Shown here: piece after piece, positions 25,800-33,643 of the stretch
Numbering within the stretch: the stretch's first letter is position 1
Layout of the letters: every line of letters begins with the position of its first letter
Source: JAJPHW01 sp963799065
Lineage (GTDB): Bacteria > Acidobacteriota > Terriglobia > Terriglobales > Acidobacteriaceae
Assembly: GCA_963799065.1 (NCBI GenBank)
Contig: CAWCVJ010000003.1
Coordinates: forward strand, 248,001-312,000
DNA: 64,000 bases
Direction of reading: 5' to 3'
Notes under the pieces: generated by a model
The model's input: only the letters and a program-made list of their open reading frames with translations
Databases searched by the model: none
Told to the model about the DNA's origin: nothing
Program-made: the position numbers and the translations under genes

Positions 25800-26523
25800 T
25801 CAGTGCAATTTCAAAGATTTAACTTTTTCAGCTGATACCTCAAAGTGTGCGACCCCAGCGGCGCATATTACGCTGCTGAGACGCAGGCCCATCTCCTTGG
25901 CCATAAAACGGCCAAGATAAGCTAGACCTAGGTAATTTCCATAGGCCCGTTCGAAAATGTAGTGAATGGGATAAAAAGCCAGAACGGTTAGGTTTCCTGC
26001 CTTGTCCGGAATGAAGGCAATCTGCTGGAGACAAGGAAAGCCAAGCCGCTTGGAGTGGCTTGCATCAAAGAACGGGTTGTACAGGCTCGCCTGAAGGGCG
26101 AGATCTTCGATGGTTTTGCCTCTCCGTATATGTGCTGATTATGAACTCCAATTGGTTCGTAAAGATTGTGCCGCCCCTAGTGGAGGGATAATTGATAAGG
26201 CGCTCAAAATAGATGCCTCGCTTATTGCAGCGACGGAGCTTTGGAAGAATATTTAGATAGCGCGTGTACAGATCGGAGCGTGGTGCGCTCGGATTCCAGA
26301 GGCCAGCTGGGAAGATCGTGCGGGAGACTGTATCAACTGAGCCGAGGTCTTCGCTGACAAGTAGCTCACTCACCTTTTCCCGGAAAAACTGATCATCTAG
26401 CGGGCCGTCGTCGCACGCAATTTCAACCGTTAGCGCGCTTACCTCATACCCTCGCGCGCGCATGCACGCCGCTACCACTTGCTTCCATGCTTCCGAGATC
26501 GAGTTTGCAGATATTGTTGGCAT
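25800..26523 (-). pseudogene. Thymidylate-synthase-fold gene split by a frameshift
   Basis: The 5' part (26523 to about 26130) encodes about 130 residues including GIYFERLINYP. It runs into unrelated codons and stops at 26065. Shifted by one base, the minus strand continues openly from about 26138 to a TGA at 25800-25802, giving GKTIEDLALQASLYNPFFD, GFPCLQQIAFIP, AYGNYLGLAYLGRFMA and AGVAHFE. These match thymidylate synthase: PCHxFFQF with the catalytic Cys, the Asn of LPFN, and GGDTHLY. Joined, the product is about 240 residues. The TS Arg-Ser-x-x-Asp substrate residues are replaced. The gene starts one base after the ImmA-type gene. One extra base near 26130 explains the break: mutation, sequencing error or programmed shift. 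Confidence 0.72.
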
Positions 26524-26524
26524 T

Positions 26525-27364
26525 TCAATTCACCTCGGGTAGATAACGGTAACAGTAAAATCCGACGTAGCTATCTCGCGACACGCTAATCTTCAAACTT
26601 CCTCCTGATGTCAGGGACACGACAGTTTCGCCGGGTGCTCGGGCCGAGAAAGTTGCTTCGTCAACTTGCTCAAGGGATTCTCCGCTCGCAGCTGCAACGC
26701 CCGTGAAGAAATCGCCGACTTGGGCGTGCGCCCGTTCGCCGACCCAGAGTCGGTCAAATTGGAAGACCTCTTTTGTGGTTGCCTGTCTAATGAGTTCGCT
26801 CTTGATTGTTTTCGGTTCGTAGCGAAGAAGCTGTTTTTCGTGAGATGCCGAAATGGCCTTCATCGCATGAAAGATGTGACGAATCAGCGTTGCATACCCG
26901 ACTCCCAGCCAAGTCGATACGCGATAGACCTCGGATGGTGACGGTTTCTTCATATCGAATCCCCGCAACAGGAATCCGGCGTGAACTGCGCTATTGGGCA
27001 TAAGCAGCGAAGTCGCGAATGTGTCCGCAAGTCGCTCGTCAGGGTCGTTATCATTTGTGGCTTGCCTGAAGTCCTTTATGGTGTCCATCTTGGTGCCATG
27101 CCGTAAAATCGAGTGCCCTAATTCATGCGCGGCCGTGAATCGTTGGCGGCCTCGCGGTCTGAATGCGCTCACACAGATGCGTCGAACAGCTGAGTCCTCT
27201 AAATACATGCCCTCTAGCGTCGGAACAGCGAAGAATTGGAGCTCCAGTCTGTTTTCGTGTATCAACTGGAAAACGTCGCAAGGTCTAGCCGGTTCATAGC
27301 CCGCGATGCTCCTCGCTTTCAGGGCTTTCTTCGCAGCGATCCTGAGGGACTCGTGCTGAATCAC
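26525..27364 (-). CDS. ImmA/IrrE-type zinc metallopeptidase
   Basis: 279 residues. The zinc motif HELGH (His80, Glu81, His84) lies in QRFTAAHELGHSIL, followed by DPDERLADTFATSLLMP with the third ligand Glu and the family's helix. ImmA/IrrE proteases cleave XRE-type repressors to switch on mobile-element or stress genes. The substrate here would be the XRE protein encoded immediately upstream, with which it overlaps by 4 bases (GTGA). The C-terminal 120 residues form an extra domain with no recognised family. The start is GTG at 27364. It likely provides the induction step of this operon (inference from family and context). Confidence 0.87.
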   Translation of the reverse strand: MIQHESLRIAAKKALKARSIAGYEPARPCDVFQLIHENRLELQFFAVPTLEGMYLEDSAVRRICVSAFRPRGRQRFTAAHELGHSILRHGTKMDTIKDFRQATNDNDPDERLADTFATSLLMPNSAVHAGFLLRGFDMKKPSPSEVYRVSTWLGVGYATLIRHIFHAMKAISASHEKQLLRYEPKTIKSELIRQATTKEVFQFDRLWVGERAHAQVGDFFTGVAAASGESLEQVDEATFSARAPGETVVSLTSGGSLKISVSRDSYVGFYCYRYLPEVN

Positions 27365-27693
27365 TTGCCGGTTCTCCGAAGTGAATCCACAATGCGCATT
27401 ACCGTTTCGAGGTCCTTATCCTTTAGTCCGCTGAGTTTTCTGGCGGCCAGCTTTATCCGTTGCTCGGTCTCAGGCATCTCTCCGAGAATCCATTCCGTCG
27501 ATACTTTATACAGATCTGCAAACTGTATTAGTTCGCCCGCGCTAACTTTTCTTTGATCCGCTTCAATATTCGACAGTGATGGTCTGTGCATATCGAGCAG
27601 TTTCGCCGCCTGAGCTTGAGAAAGGCCCGCCGCCTCCCGCGCCTGCCTTAGCCGCTCCGCCAATCCGGGTACATCTGACTCTCTGGGGTTCAC
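27361..27693 (-). CDS. XRE-family HTH repressor
   Basis: 110 residues. The N-terminal helix-turn-helix is LAERLRQAREAAGLSQAQAAKLLDMHRPSLSNIEADQRKVSAGEL (about 10-57), continuing into DLYKVSTEWILGE, the standard XRE/Cro fold. A helical C-terminal tail (about 75-108) could dimerise or carry the ImmA cleavage site. GTG start at 27693, overlapping the stop of the gene before it and followed by an overlapping ImmA-type gene. Its likely operator is the GTAAG repeat cluster at 28003-28028. Confidence 0.9.
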   Translation of the reverse strand: MNPRESDVPGLAERLRQAREAAGLSQAQAAKLLDMHRPSLSNIEADQRKVSAGELIQFADLYKVSTEWILGEMPETEQRIKLAARKLSGLKDKDLETVMRIVDSLRRTGK

Positions 27694-27992
27694 GACTGCG
27701 TTCCCTTCGTTAGTTCGCGAGTGACGCAGGTTGTAATTTCGGCGATGGTTCTGGCTCTAGCACTCTTCCCTACGCCGGCCACGAAAATGTTTGTGCCCAA
27801 GTCATCAATTCCAAGCATCTGTTCCAGTTGAAGTGTGACCTCCACGCCGCACTGACTGTCGAAACCTTCATAACCGTTGACAGGCTTGTCCTCGTCTTTG
27901 AAGGGTGGTACTTCGCGACCGCTGCGTTCCAATGTGAGGGCTATGGCGCTGCATACGGCGTCTTTGGTCTTTTGCTTATCCAAGATGATCAT
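27690..27992 (-). CDS. Small protein resembling an acyl/peptidyl carrier protein
   Basis: 100 residues, first gene of the accessory operon. The middle reads YEGFDSQCGVEVTLQLEQMLGI, close to the carrier-protein pattern GxDSLxxVELxxxLExxxGI, with Ser46 as the potential phosphopantetheine site and Gln in place of the usual Leu. The end (ARTIAEITTCVTREL) resembles the last carrier helix. Similarity is by eye and moderate, so this may be a structural analogue. The ATG at 27992 has GGAGG 5 bases upstream. Its TGA overlaps the XRE gene's GTG, so it is made together with the regulator. Confidence 0.5.
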   Translation of the reverse strand: MIILDKQKTKDAVCSAIALTLERSGREVPPFKDEDKPVNGYEGFDSQCGVEVTLQLEQMLGIDDLGTNIFVAGVGKSARARTIAEITTCVTRELTKGTQS

Positions 27993-28002
27993 CCTTGCCT
28001 CC

Positions 28003-28038
28003 GTAAGAAAATCTTACCATACCGTAAGGATATGTCAA
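28003..28038 (-). promoter_or_regulatory. Promoter with three GTAAG operator half-sites for the accessory operon
   Basis: On the minus strand a perfect -35 TTGACA (28033-28038) is followed after 16 bases by TAAGAT (28011-28016). Three half-sites overlap it: GTAAG (28003-28007), its inverted mate CTTAC (28013-28017) five bases away, and a second GTAAG (28024-28028) six bases further. The pair across -10 and the site inside the spacer would block RNA polymerase, as expected for the XRE repressor encoded in the operon. The first ATG is about 20 bases downstream. Confidence 0.65.
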
Positions 28039-28073
28039 CACAAAAATCGTGCGGAATTCTGGTGATCCTGCAC

Positions 28074-28155
28074 GGCGGGGACGCCCGCGCCTACATGGTC
28101 ACGATCCATCCCCAAGTGCGGCGGTATGAGCTTGTCCTGAGCTCACCGAAGGATC
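28074..28155. repeat. Interspersed extragenic repeats (two types)
   Basis: 28074-28096 carries the phrase GGCGGGGACGCCCGCGCCTA, also found with few changes at 31033-31055 and, inverted, at 50718-50739. 28131-28155 carries CTTGTCCTGAGC...GAAGGATC, a form of the TCATCCTGAGCGAAG element seen at 33644-33703 and 50833-50848. Both are only between genes. They mark the right end of the accessory operon. Confidence 0.6.
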
Positions 28156-28260
28156 ATCTGCACCACATCCCATCCTTCCGCCACATGTGTACCTCATTCG
28201 CAACCTCAATGGGCGGGGACAGTTGTGTGCGGTGTACATTTCCTTGGGTACAATTGCGGC

Positions 28261-28761
28261 ATGAGTGATAATGCGCAATTTGCCATGCCGCGTCCGGTGC
28301 GGGATTCGCAGTCGGAGATGAATGAGATTGTTTTGCCCAACGATGCCAATCCGCTGGGGGCCTTGCTGGGCGGGCGCTTGATGCACTGGATTGACGTGGC
28401 CGGGGCGATGGCGGCGCATCGCCACTCGCGCAATTATGTGGTCACGGCGTCGATCGATCACATGGACTTTCTGGTTCCGGTGCATGTCGGCGATCTGATC
28501 ATTCTGCGCTCGTCGGTGAACCGGGTCTTTCATACTTCGATGGAAGTGGGGGTGAAGGCCTGGGTGGAAAATTATCTGATTGACGACTGCAAGCATGTGA
28601 GCTCGGCGTACCTGACGTTTGTGGCGGTGGATGGAGCGGGGCGGCGGCTGCCGGTGCCTCCGGTGATTCCGGAGAATGAGGATCAGCAGCGGCGGTATGA
28701 CGATGCCGGGCGGCGAAGAGAGTTGAGGAACGTCGAGCGGGAGCGGCAGTCGCGGCGGTAG
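28261..28761 (+). CDS. Hotdog-fold acyl-CoA thioesterase
   Basis: 166 residues. The single hotdog domain is shown by NPLGALLGGRLMHWIDVAGAMAA, followed by VVTASIDHMDFLVPVHVGDLI, the pattern of YciA/BACH-type acyl-CoA hydrolases that cleave acyl-CoA to free acid and CoA in the cytoplasm. The ATG at 28261 is chosen because the domain begins shortly after; an upstream ATG at 28225 adds 12 residues without support. The C-terminal 35 residues are charged and Arg-rich. It stands alone between the accessory operon and the nuclease-like gene, with GC-rich codon use like the core genome. Confidence 0.85.
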   Translation: MSDNAQFAMPRPVRDSQSEMNEIVLPNDANPLGALLGGRLMHWIDVAGAMAAHRHSRNYVVTASIDHMDFLVPVHVGDLIILRSSVNRVFHTSMEVGVKAWVENYLIDDCKHVSSAYLTFVAVDGAGRRLPVPPVIPENEDQQRRYDDAGRRRELRNVERERQSRR

Positions 28762-28846
28762 CTTTCGAACGGGCTCGCTGGGTCTTTGAGGGCGGCCATC
28801 CACCCTTTTTCGGACTAGAATTAGGTCGGTTTTGCGGGAGGTCAAC

Positions 28847-29749
28847 GTGTCCGGTCTTTTAGCAATCGCACTCGAAGAGCAAAAACTGAAACTCACCAAA
28901 GCGACTCCAATAAGCCTGAGGGACGCAGGCGTCACCGAGAGCTGGTTGGAGGATGTTATTGAGAAGGAACCCACAATTCTGCCACTCGGAGATGTAACAG
29001 TTATCGAGCGCCAGAGGCGACAGGAAAAGGCAGGGCGACTCGATCTCCTCTTGGAAGATGACTCGGGCGACAAAAGATATGAAGTAGAACTAATGTTGGG
29101 AAGTACCGATGAAAGCCATTTGATACGCACAATTGAATATTGGGATATTGAACGAAGAAAGTGGCCGGGTTACGACCACACCGCCGTTCTGATCGCTGAA
29201 GAACTGACGGCGCGTTTCCTCAATGTGATTGGGCTTTTCAGCGGCTCAATCCCAATCATGGCTATTCAAGTGAATGCCTTCAACGTGGATGGAAAACTAG
29301 TCTTGCATTTCGTGAAAGTGCTAGACAGCAGGGTAACTCGAAAGGATGAAACAGCCCAGATTCAAGCGAAAGTAACAGATCGGCAGTATTGGGTTGCCCG
29401 AGCCAGTAGCTCAATACTTGACCTCGTGGACAAGAGTTTGGAAATCATAAATTCGGTCGCGACCACGCCAAGAAGACTTACCTACAACAAGCACTTCATC
29501 GGATTAAATGACGGTGTGCGACCTGGAAATTTCGTGACGTTCAAGCCCCGCAGATCGGTATTAAGGATAAAGTTTGAGGCATTTTCGCAGATTGAGCCGT
29601 GGGTCAAGAAATTTGAAGATAGCGGACTTGAGGTCACCACTAAGAATGACGACGTGCGACTTACCCTTACCCCGAAAGATTTCGACGACAACAAAGTGTT
29701 ACTAACCGAAGCGCTCCAACAGGTAGTTCGTGACTACGAGTCCAGTTGA
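28847..29749 (+). CDS. PD-(D/E)XK-like nuclease-family protein
   Basis: 300 residues. The start is GTG at 28847, with GGGAGG 5 bases upstream. The N-terminal half has a restriction-nuclease-like core: GRLDLLLED with Asp66, then KRYEVELMLG with Glu79 and Glu81 at the ExK position, followed by DESHLIRTIEYWDIERRKWP. An ExQ or ExE in place of ExK occurs in some members of the superfamily. The C-terminal part (FEAFSQIEPWVKKFEDSGLEV) resembles a DUF5655-like domain. Lower G+C than the neighbouring thioesterase, in an accessory setting. It could act in DNA repair or defence; neither is shown. Confidence 0.6.
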   Translation: MSGLLAIALEEQKLKLTKATPISLRDAGVTESWLEDVIEKEPTILPLGDVTVIERQRRQEKAGRLDLLLEDDSGDKRYEVELMLGSTDESHLIRTIEYWDIERRKWPGYDHTAVLIAEELTARFLNVIGLFSGSIPIMAIQVNAFNVDGKLVLHFVKVLDSRVTRKDETAQIQAKVTDRQYWVARASSSILDLVDKSLEIINSVATTPRRLTYNKHFIGLNDGVRPGNFVTFKPRRSVLRIKFEAFSQIEPWVKKFEDSGLEVTTKNDDVRLTLTPKDFDDNKVLLTEALQQVVRDYESS

Positions 29750-29929
29750 GCGGTCAAAAACAGAATGTCGTGCGTGCATTGAAGGAAGCTGGGATGAAGG
29801 TATCTTGAAAAAGATTATGTAAAGGCCCCTTCTAGGTGGCACTACCGAGAACCTTCACGGCTTGACGAGTCGCATTGTCCCGAATACCATTTTCCAGTCC
29901 CCCAAACCTCGCAGCAGGGAGATTACCAA

Positions 29930-30151
29930 ATGGCTCATGAAGTTCGTGCGAAGATTGATACCAAAGTTGTCGCCCACAAGGACCTTGAGATAGTAGTGAG
30001 CGACAGCAAGGGGAAGCTCGGAACGTTGCTTATTAGCAAGGGCAATATTGAGTGGCTCCCGAAGGGTGCTTTTGTGAATAAGAAGCGCCTTTCTTGGTCG
30101 AAGTTCGCGGCCTTAATTGAGGCCCAGGGTAAAACGGCGAAAGTGAAATAG
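29930..30151 (+). CDS. Small conserved-type protein of unknown function
   Basis: 73 residues. GGGAG lies about 9 bases before the ATG. The protein reads as a small beta-rich domain: LEIVVSDSKGKLGTLLISKGNIEWLPKG, then RLSWSKFAALIEAQGK. Similar small proteins occur in many bacteria without known function. It is followed after 51 bases by another unknown gene on the same strand, possibly one transcript. Confidence 0.6.
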   Translation: MAHEVRAKIDTKVVAHKDLEIVVSDSKGKLGTLLISKGNIEWLPKGAFVNKKRLSWSKFAALIEAQGKTAKVK

Positions 30152-30202
30152 CGGCTATGACTCCGCAATCTTCCCCTAGCCACACAGAGGGGTACGGTTC
30201 GA

Positions 30203-30988
30203 ATGGACGACGACTACTATTTCTTCGACCGCTCGGCGGTGGATTACCTCTGGAAGATATCGTGGCAGGAATTCTTGCGGCTGCACGGTAAGAGTCAGTG
30301 GGCGAAAGGACAAAACACTGGCGACGGGTCTGGATCGTTACGCGGGTTAATCGCATTCTCGATTGACCCCGAACCTTCAGCATCAGACATTGAGGAAATC
30401 ATTCGACGGCGCACGCTTCGTTGGACTGTTCAGCGATCATCGGAGCAGTTCTCCATGGTCGAAGATATCGTGTACAACGTGCCCCGGTTGCGGAAGTCCT
30501 GCATCTCGCTCAATGTCTGTCCAAATGACTTCACCGTTTTGCTCGCCGCTGCCGCTGAAGGATACTTTCGCCGTGAAGTTTCGGCATCCGAATTCAAGGC
30601 GATGCTCAAGCTGCACTATTCAAAGTTTGACGATTTCATTCGTCTCAGCAGGCAAGAACGCTCCGCAGTGAGGCATCTCATAGATGTGGATCAGTATTCG
30701 AGGCCCATTTACACTTGGCAAAGTCCGCTAGCTGTCCTTGATGGTGCGTGGACAGGTTGCCTTGGGATAGCAGACACCAGGCGGTTCTTCACATTACTTG
30801 ATCGACTCTGGAAGCAAAACCCTGAGGTAGGACGCATTCTGGATTTCGAGGGCATTGAACTATACAAGTCGGACCGCGAGATTCATCTCTTCCGTGATTT
30901 CGGGATTTCTCGCCAGCTGACGAATCTGTGGTCTCGAAAAGTCCGGTTTTTCAAAGCGCCGTGTGTCGTCCGAAGTTGGTCACCGTGA
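30203..30988 (+). CDS. Protein of unknown function
   Basis: 261 residues, not recognised. It begins with an acidic-aromatic MDDDYYFFDRS and has Trp-rich segments (YLWKISWQEFLRL, YTWQSPLAVLDGAWTGC) and a helical middle (about 115-165). No signal peptide or membrane segment. The Shine-Dalgarno is weak, but the frame is open, codon use is consistent, and no other gene fits the interval. Accessory setting between the nuclease-like gene and CydA. Confidence 0.5.
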   Translation: MDDDYYFFDRSAVDYLWKISWQEFLRLHGKSQWAKGQNTGDGSGSLRGLIAFSIDPEPSASDIEEIIRRRTLRWTVQRSSEQFSMVEDIVYNVPRLRKSCISLNVCPNDFTVLLAAAAEGYFRREVSASEFKAMLKLHYSKFDDFIRLSRQERSAVRHLIDVDQYSRPIYTWQSPLAVLDGAWTGCLGIADTRRFFTLLDRLWKQNPEVGRILDFEGIELYKSDREIHLFRDFGISRQLTNLWSRKVRFFKAPCVVRSWSP

Positions 30989-31032
30989 CTTAGCCGTAAT
31001 CTCCAAGGCCGGCTACTGATTTCAAACGCACG

Positions 31033-31055
31033 AGCGGGGACGCTCGCGCCTGCAT
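31033..31055. repeat. Interspersed extragenic repeat
   Basis: The phrase AGCGGGGACGCTCGCGCCTG matches the element at 28074-28096 and, inverted, at 50718-50739. It lies in the 185-base gap before cydA. Confidence 0.55.
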
Positions 31056-31173
31056 AATTTTTGTTGCTGCGGCTTGCGTCACCTTGGGTGGTGATTGGCA
31101 TCACATTGGCTCGGTCGGGCTTAGTCCATAATTGCGGGTTACGACAGGAAGCCCCGGAGGGTTATCGTTCGCT

Positions 31174-32538
31174 ATGGACAGCGCGCTTCTGGTTCACCGG
31201 CTGCACTTCGCGTTTACCGCTACGTTCCACTACCTTTTTCCGCAGCTCACGATGGGGCTGGCTCCTCTGATTGTGATCCTGAAGACTTTGGCGTTGCGCA
31301 GCCATGATCCGGTGCGGGTGGACTTTTATGATCGGGCGGCGAGATTTTGGGCACGGATTTTTGGCGTGAGCTTTGTGGTTGGAGTGGTGACGGGGATTCC
31401 GATGGAATTTCAGTTTGGCACCAACTGGTCGCACTTTTCGCGCTTTGCAGGCGGAGTCATTGGGCAGACGCTGGCCATGGAGGGATTGTTCGCGTTCTTT
31501 TTGGAGTCGGCGTTTCTGGGATTGTTTTTGTATGGCGAGAAGCGGTTGAGCCGCTGGGCGCATTGGGGCGCGGCGATGGCAGTGTTTTTGGGGTCGTGGC
31601 TGTCGGGATATTTCATCATTGCGACGGATGCGTGGATGCAGCATCCGGTGGGATTTGTGCGGGCGGGGGATGGTTCGGCGCAGTTGAGCAGCTTTTGGGC
31701 GTTGGTGCTGAATCCGTGGGCGCAGTGGCAGTATGCGCATAACATGAGCGGCGCGGGCATCACGGGCGCGTTTGTGATGGCGTCGATCGGCGCGTTTTAT
31801 TTGCTGAGTGCCAAGCACGTCGAATATGGGCGGCTGTTCGTGAAGGTGGGAGTGCTGGCGGGAGCGGTGTTCTGCATTCTGCAAATTTTTCCAACGGGCG
31901 ATGCGCAGGGGCGGATGGTGGCGCAGAATCAGCCAGTGACGCTGGCGGCGATGGAAGGGCTGTTCGACTCGGCTCCGGGGGCGCCGATTGTGCTCATCGG
32001 GCAGCCGAATGCGGAGACGGGGAAGATCGATAACGCGATCAGCGTGCCTAACATGCTGAGTTTTCTGACGTACCGGCGGTGGAAGGCGATGGTGCAGGGG
32101 CTGAATGCGTTTCCGAAAGATCGGTGGCCGGATAACATTCCGCTGCTGTATTTCAGCTATCACATCATGGTGGGCCTGGGGACGATCTTTATCGCGGTGA
32201 CGGTGGTGAGCGTGTTTCTGTTGTGGCGCGGGAAGCTGTTCTCGGCGCGATGGATGCTGTGGATACTTTTGCTGAGCTTACCGTTTCCGTTTATCGCGAA
32301 TACGGCAGGATGGATGACGGCGGAGTTGGGGCGGCAGCCGTGGCTGGTGTATGGATTGATGCGGACGGCGGACGGGTATTCAAAGTCGGTGTCGGCGGCG
32401 AATGGCATTTTTACGCTGATCGGATTTATGGGGATGTATACCGTGCTGGCGATTTTGTTTTTGTTTCTGGTGAATAAAGAGATTGAGCGCGGGCCGGAAG
32501 CGCAGGCGGCTTTGGCAGAGGTTGTGGAAGTTGCGTAG
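31174..32538 (+). CDS. cydA: Cytochrome bd ubiquinol oxidase subunit I
   Basis: 454 residues with about nine membrane helices. CydA oxidises quinol and carries the haems that reduce oxygen to water without proton pumping, in the inner membrane. The haem ligand His19 is in ATFHYLFPQLTMG; QFGTNW and GRQPWLVYGLMRT are family signatures. The length fits the short-Q-loop type rather than the longer E. coli form. The ATG at 31174 places His19 at the conserved position; an upstream frame from 31132 would add 14 residues. CydB follows after 17 bases. Confidence 0.93.
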   Translation: MDSALLVHRLHFAFTATFHYLFPQLTMGLAPLIVILKTLALRSHDPVRVDFYDRAARFWARIFGVSFVVGVVTGIPMEFQFGTNWSHFSRFAGGVIGQTLAMEGLFAFFLESAFLGLFLYGEKRLSRWAHWGAAMAVFLGSWLSGYFIIATDAWMQHPVGFVRAGDGSAQLSSFWALVLNPWAQWQYAHNMSGAGITGAFVMASIGAFYLLSAKHVEYGRLFVKVGVLAGAVFCILQIFPTGDAQGRMVAQNQPVTLAAMEGLFDSAPGAPIVLIGQPNAETGKIDNAISVPNMLSFLTYRRWKAMVQGLNAFPKDRWPDNIPLLYFSYHIMVGLGTIFIAVTVVSVFLLWRGKLFSARWMLWILLLSLPFPFIANTAGWMTAELGRQPWLVYGLMRTADGYSKSVSAANGIFTLIGFMGMYTVLAILFLFLVNKEIERGPEAQAALAEVVEVA

Positions 32539-32555
32539 AGTTTTGAAAGACTGAC

Positions 32556-33599
32556 ATGGAAACGCTTTGGTTCGCAATCGTCGCGGTGATGCTGACGGCT
32601 TATGTCGTGCTGGACGGCTTCGATCTGGGGGCGGGCGTGATTTATCTGGTGGTCGCGCGGACGAATGAAGAGCGGCACATGATTTTGCGCGCCATCGGGC
32701 CGGTGTGGGATGGCAACGAAGTTTGGCTGATCGCGGCCGGGGGGACGCTTTATTTCGCGTTTCCTTTGCTCTATGCCTCGAGCTTTAGCGGATTTTATCT
32801 TCCGCTGATGATTGTGTTGTGGCTGCTGATGCTGCGCGGGATTGGGATTGAGTTTCGCGCGCATATCGAAGATCGCGTCTGGCAAAGTTTTTTCGATGCG
32901 GTGTTTTCGCTGTCGAGCGTTCTCCTGACGATTATGCTGGGCGCGGCTCTCGGCAATGTGATTCGGGGCGTGCCTTTGGGCGCGGATGGTTATTTCTTTT
33001 TGCCGCTGTGGACGGACTTTCGCGTGAGTGCGAATCCTGGCGTGCTGGATTGGTATACGGTGATGGCGGGCGTGGTGGCGCTGGTTACGCTCACGGCGCA
33101 TGGAGCGCATTATGTGGCGCTGAAGACTCGTGGTGACTTGGGGCGGCGTTCGCGACGGCTGGCTATGCTGATGTGGCCGTTGCAATTAGTGTTGACCGGA
33201 CTGAGCTTTGGGCTCACTCTGCTGATTCAGCCGGCGATTCTGGACAACTTCAGGACTTATCCCATCGGTTGGCTGGTTCCGGTAGTGGTTGCTGGTAGTT
33301 TGGCGGTGGTCCTGTGGGCGATGTTTAGGGAGAAAGAGATGATCGCGTTCCTGGCTTCTGGCCTGTATATCGTGGCCATGCTTGTTGGTGCGGTGTTCGC
33401 TTTGTATCCCGTCGTGCTTCCGGCCAGCACCGGGGCACAATTCAGCCTGACCATTTATACGGCCGCGGCAGCGCACTATGGACTGGGCGTGGGTTTGATC
33501 TGGTGGAGCATTGGAATGGTGCTGGCGCTGGGATATTTTGTTTTTCTGTACCGCATGTTCCGCGGCAAAGTGCAGATGGGCGAAGGGCACGGTTATTGA
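32556..33599 (+). CDS. cydB: Cytochrome bd ubiquinol oxidase subunit II
   Basis: 347 residues with eight to nine membrane helices. CydB pairs with CydA and stabilises the haem-bearing core. The N-terminal ETLWFAIVAVMLTAYVVLDGFDLG and the following GPVWDGNEVWLIAAGG are the family signatures. It is 17 bases from cydA in the same orientation. No cydX-like small gene and no cydDC assembly transporter are seen next to it. Confidence 0.93.
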   Translation: METLWFAIVAVMLTAYVVLDGFDLGAGVIYLVVARTNEERHMILRAIGPVWDGNEVWLIAAGGTLYFAFPLLYASSFSGFYLPLMIVLWLLMLRGIGIEFRAHIEDRVWQSFFDAVFSLSSVLLTIMLGAALGNVIRGVPLGADGYFFLPLWTDFRVSANPGVLDWYTVMAGVVALVTLTAHGAHYVALKTRGDLGRRSRRLAMLMWPLQLVLTGLSFGLTLLIQPAILDNFRTYPIGWLVPVVVAGSLAVVLWAMFREKEMIAFLASGLYIVAMLVGAVFALYPVVLPASTGAQFSLTIYTAAAAHYGLGVGLIWWSIGMVLALGYFVFLYRMFRGKVQMGEGHGY

Positions 33600-33643
33600 T
33601 GGCTCGTCGCCGATTCTCGCCGGGGGGTAAGCGGGTCAGGCGG

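Noticed and set aside
25840..26034. A 64-codon minus-strand ORF downstream of the TS-like 5' part
   Set aside because: It is a third-frame shadow; the overlapping frame carrying GFPCLQQIAF and YLGLAYLGRFMA is the real coding continuation.
28099..29130. A 343-codon minus-strand ORF
   Set aside because: It runs antisense to both the thioesterase and the nuclease-like gene, with an Arg/His-rich low-information product.
31162..33185. Long minus-strand ORFs opposite cydA and cydB
   Set aside because: The product is His/Arg/Gln-rich, the typical antisense of membrane-helix codons; cydAB is certain.
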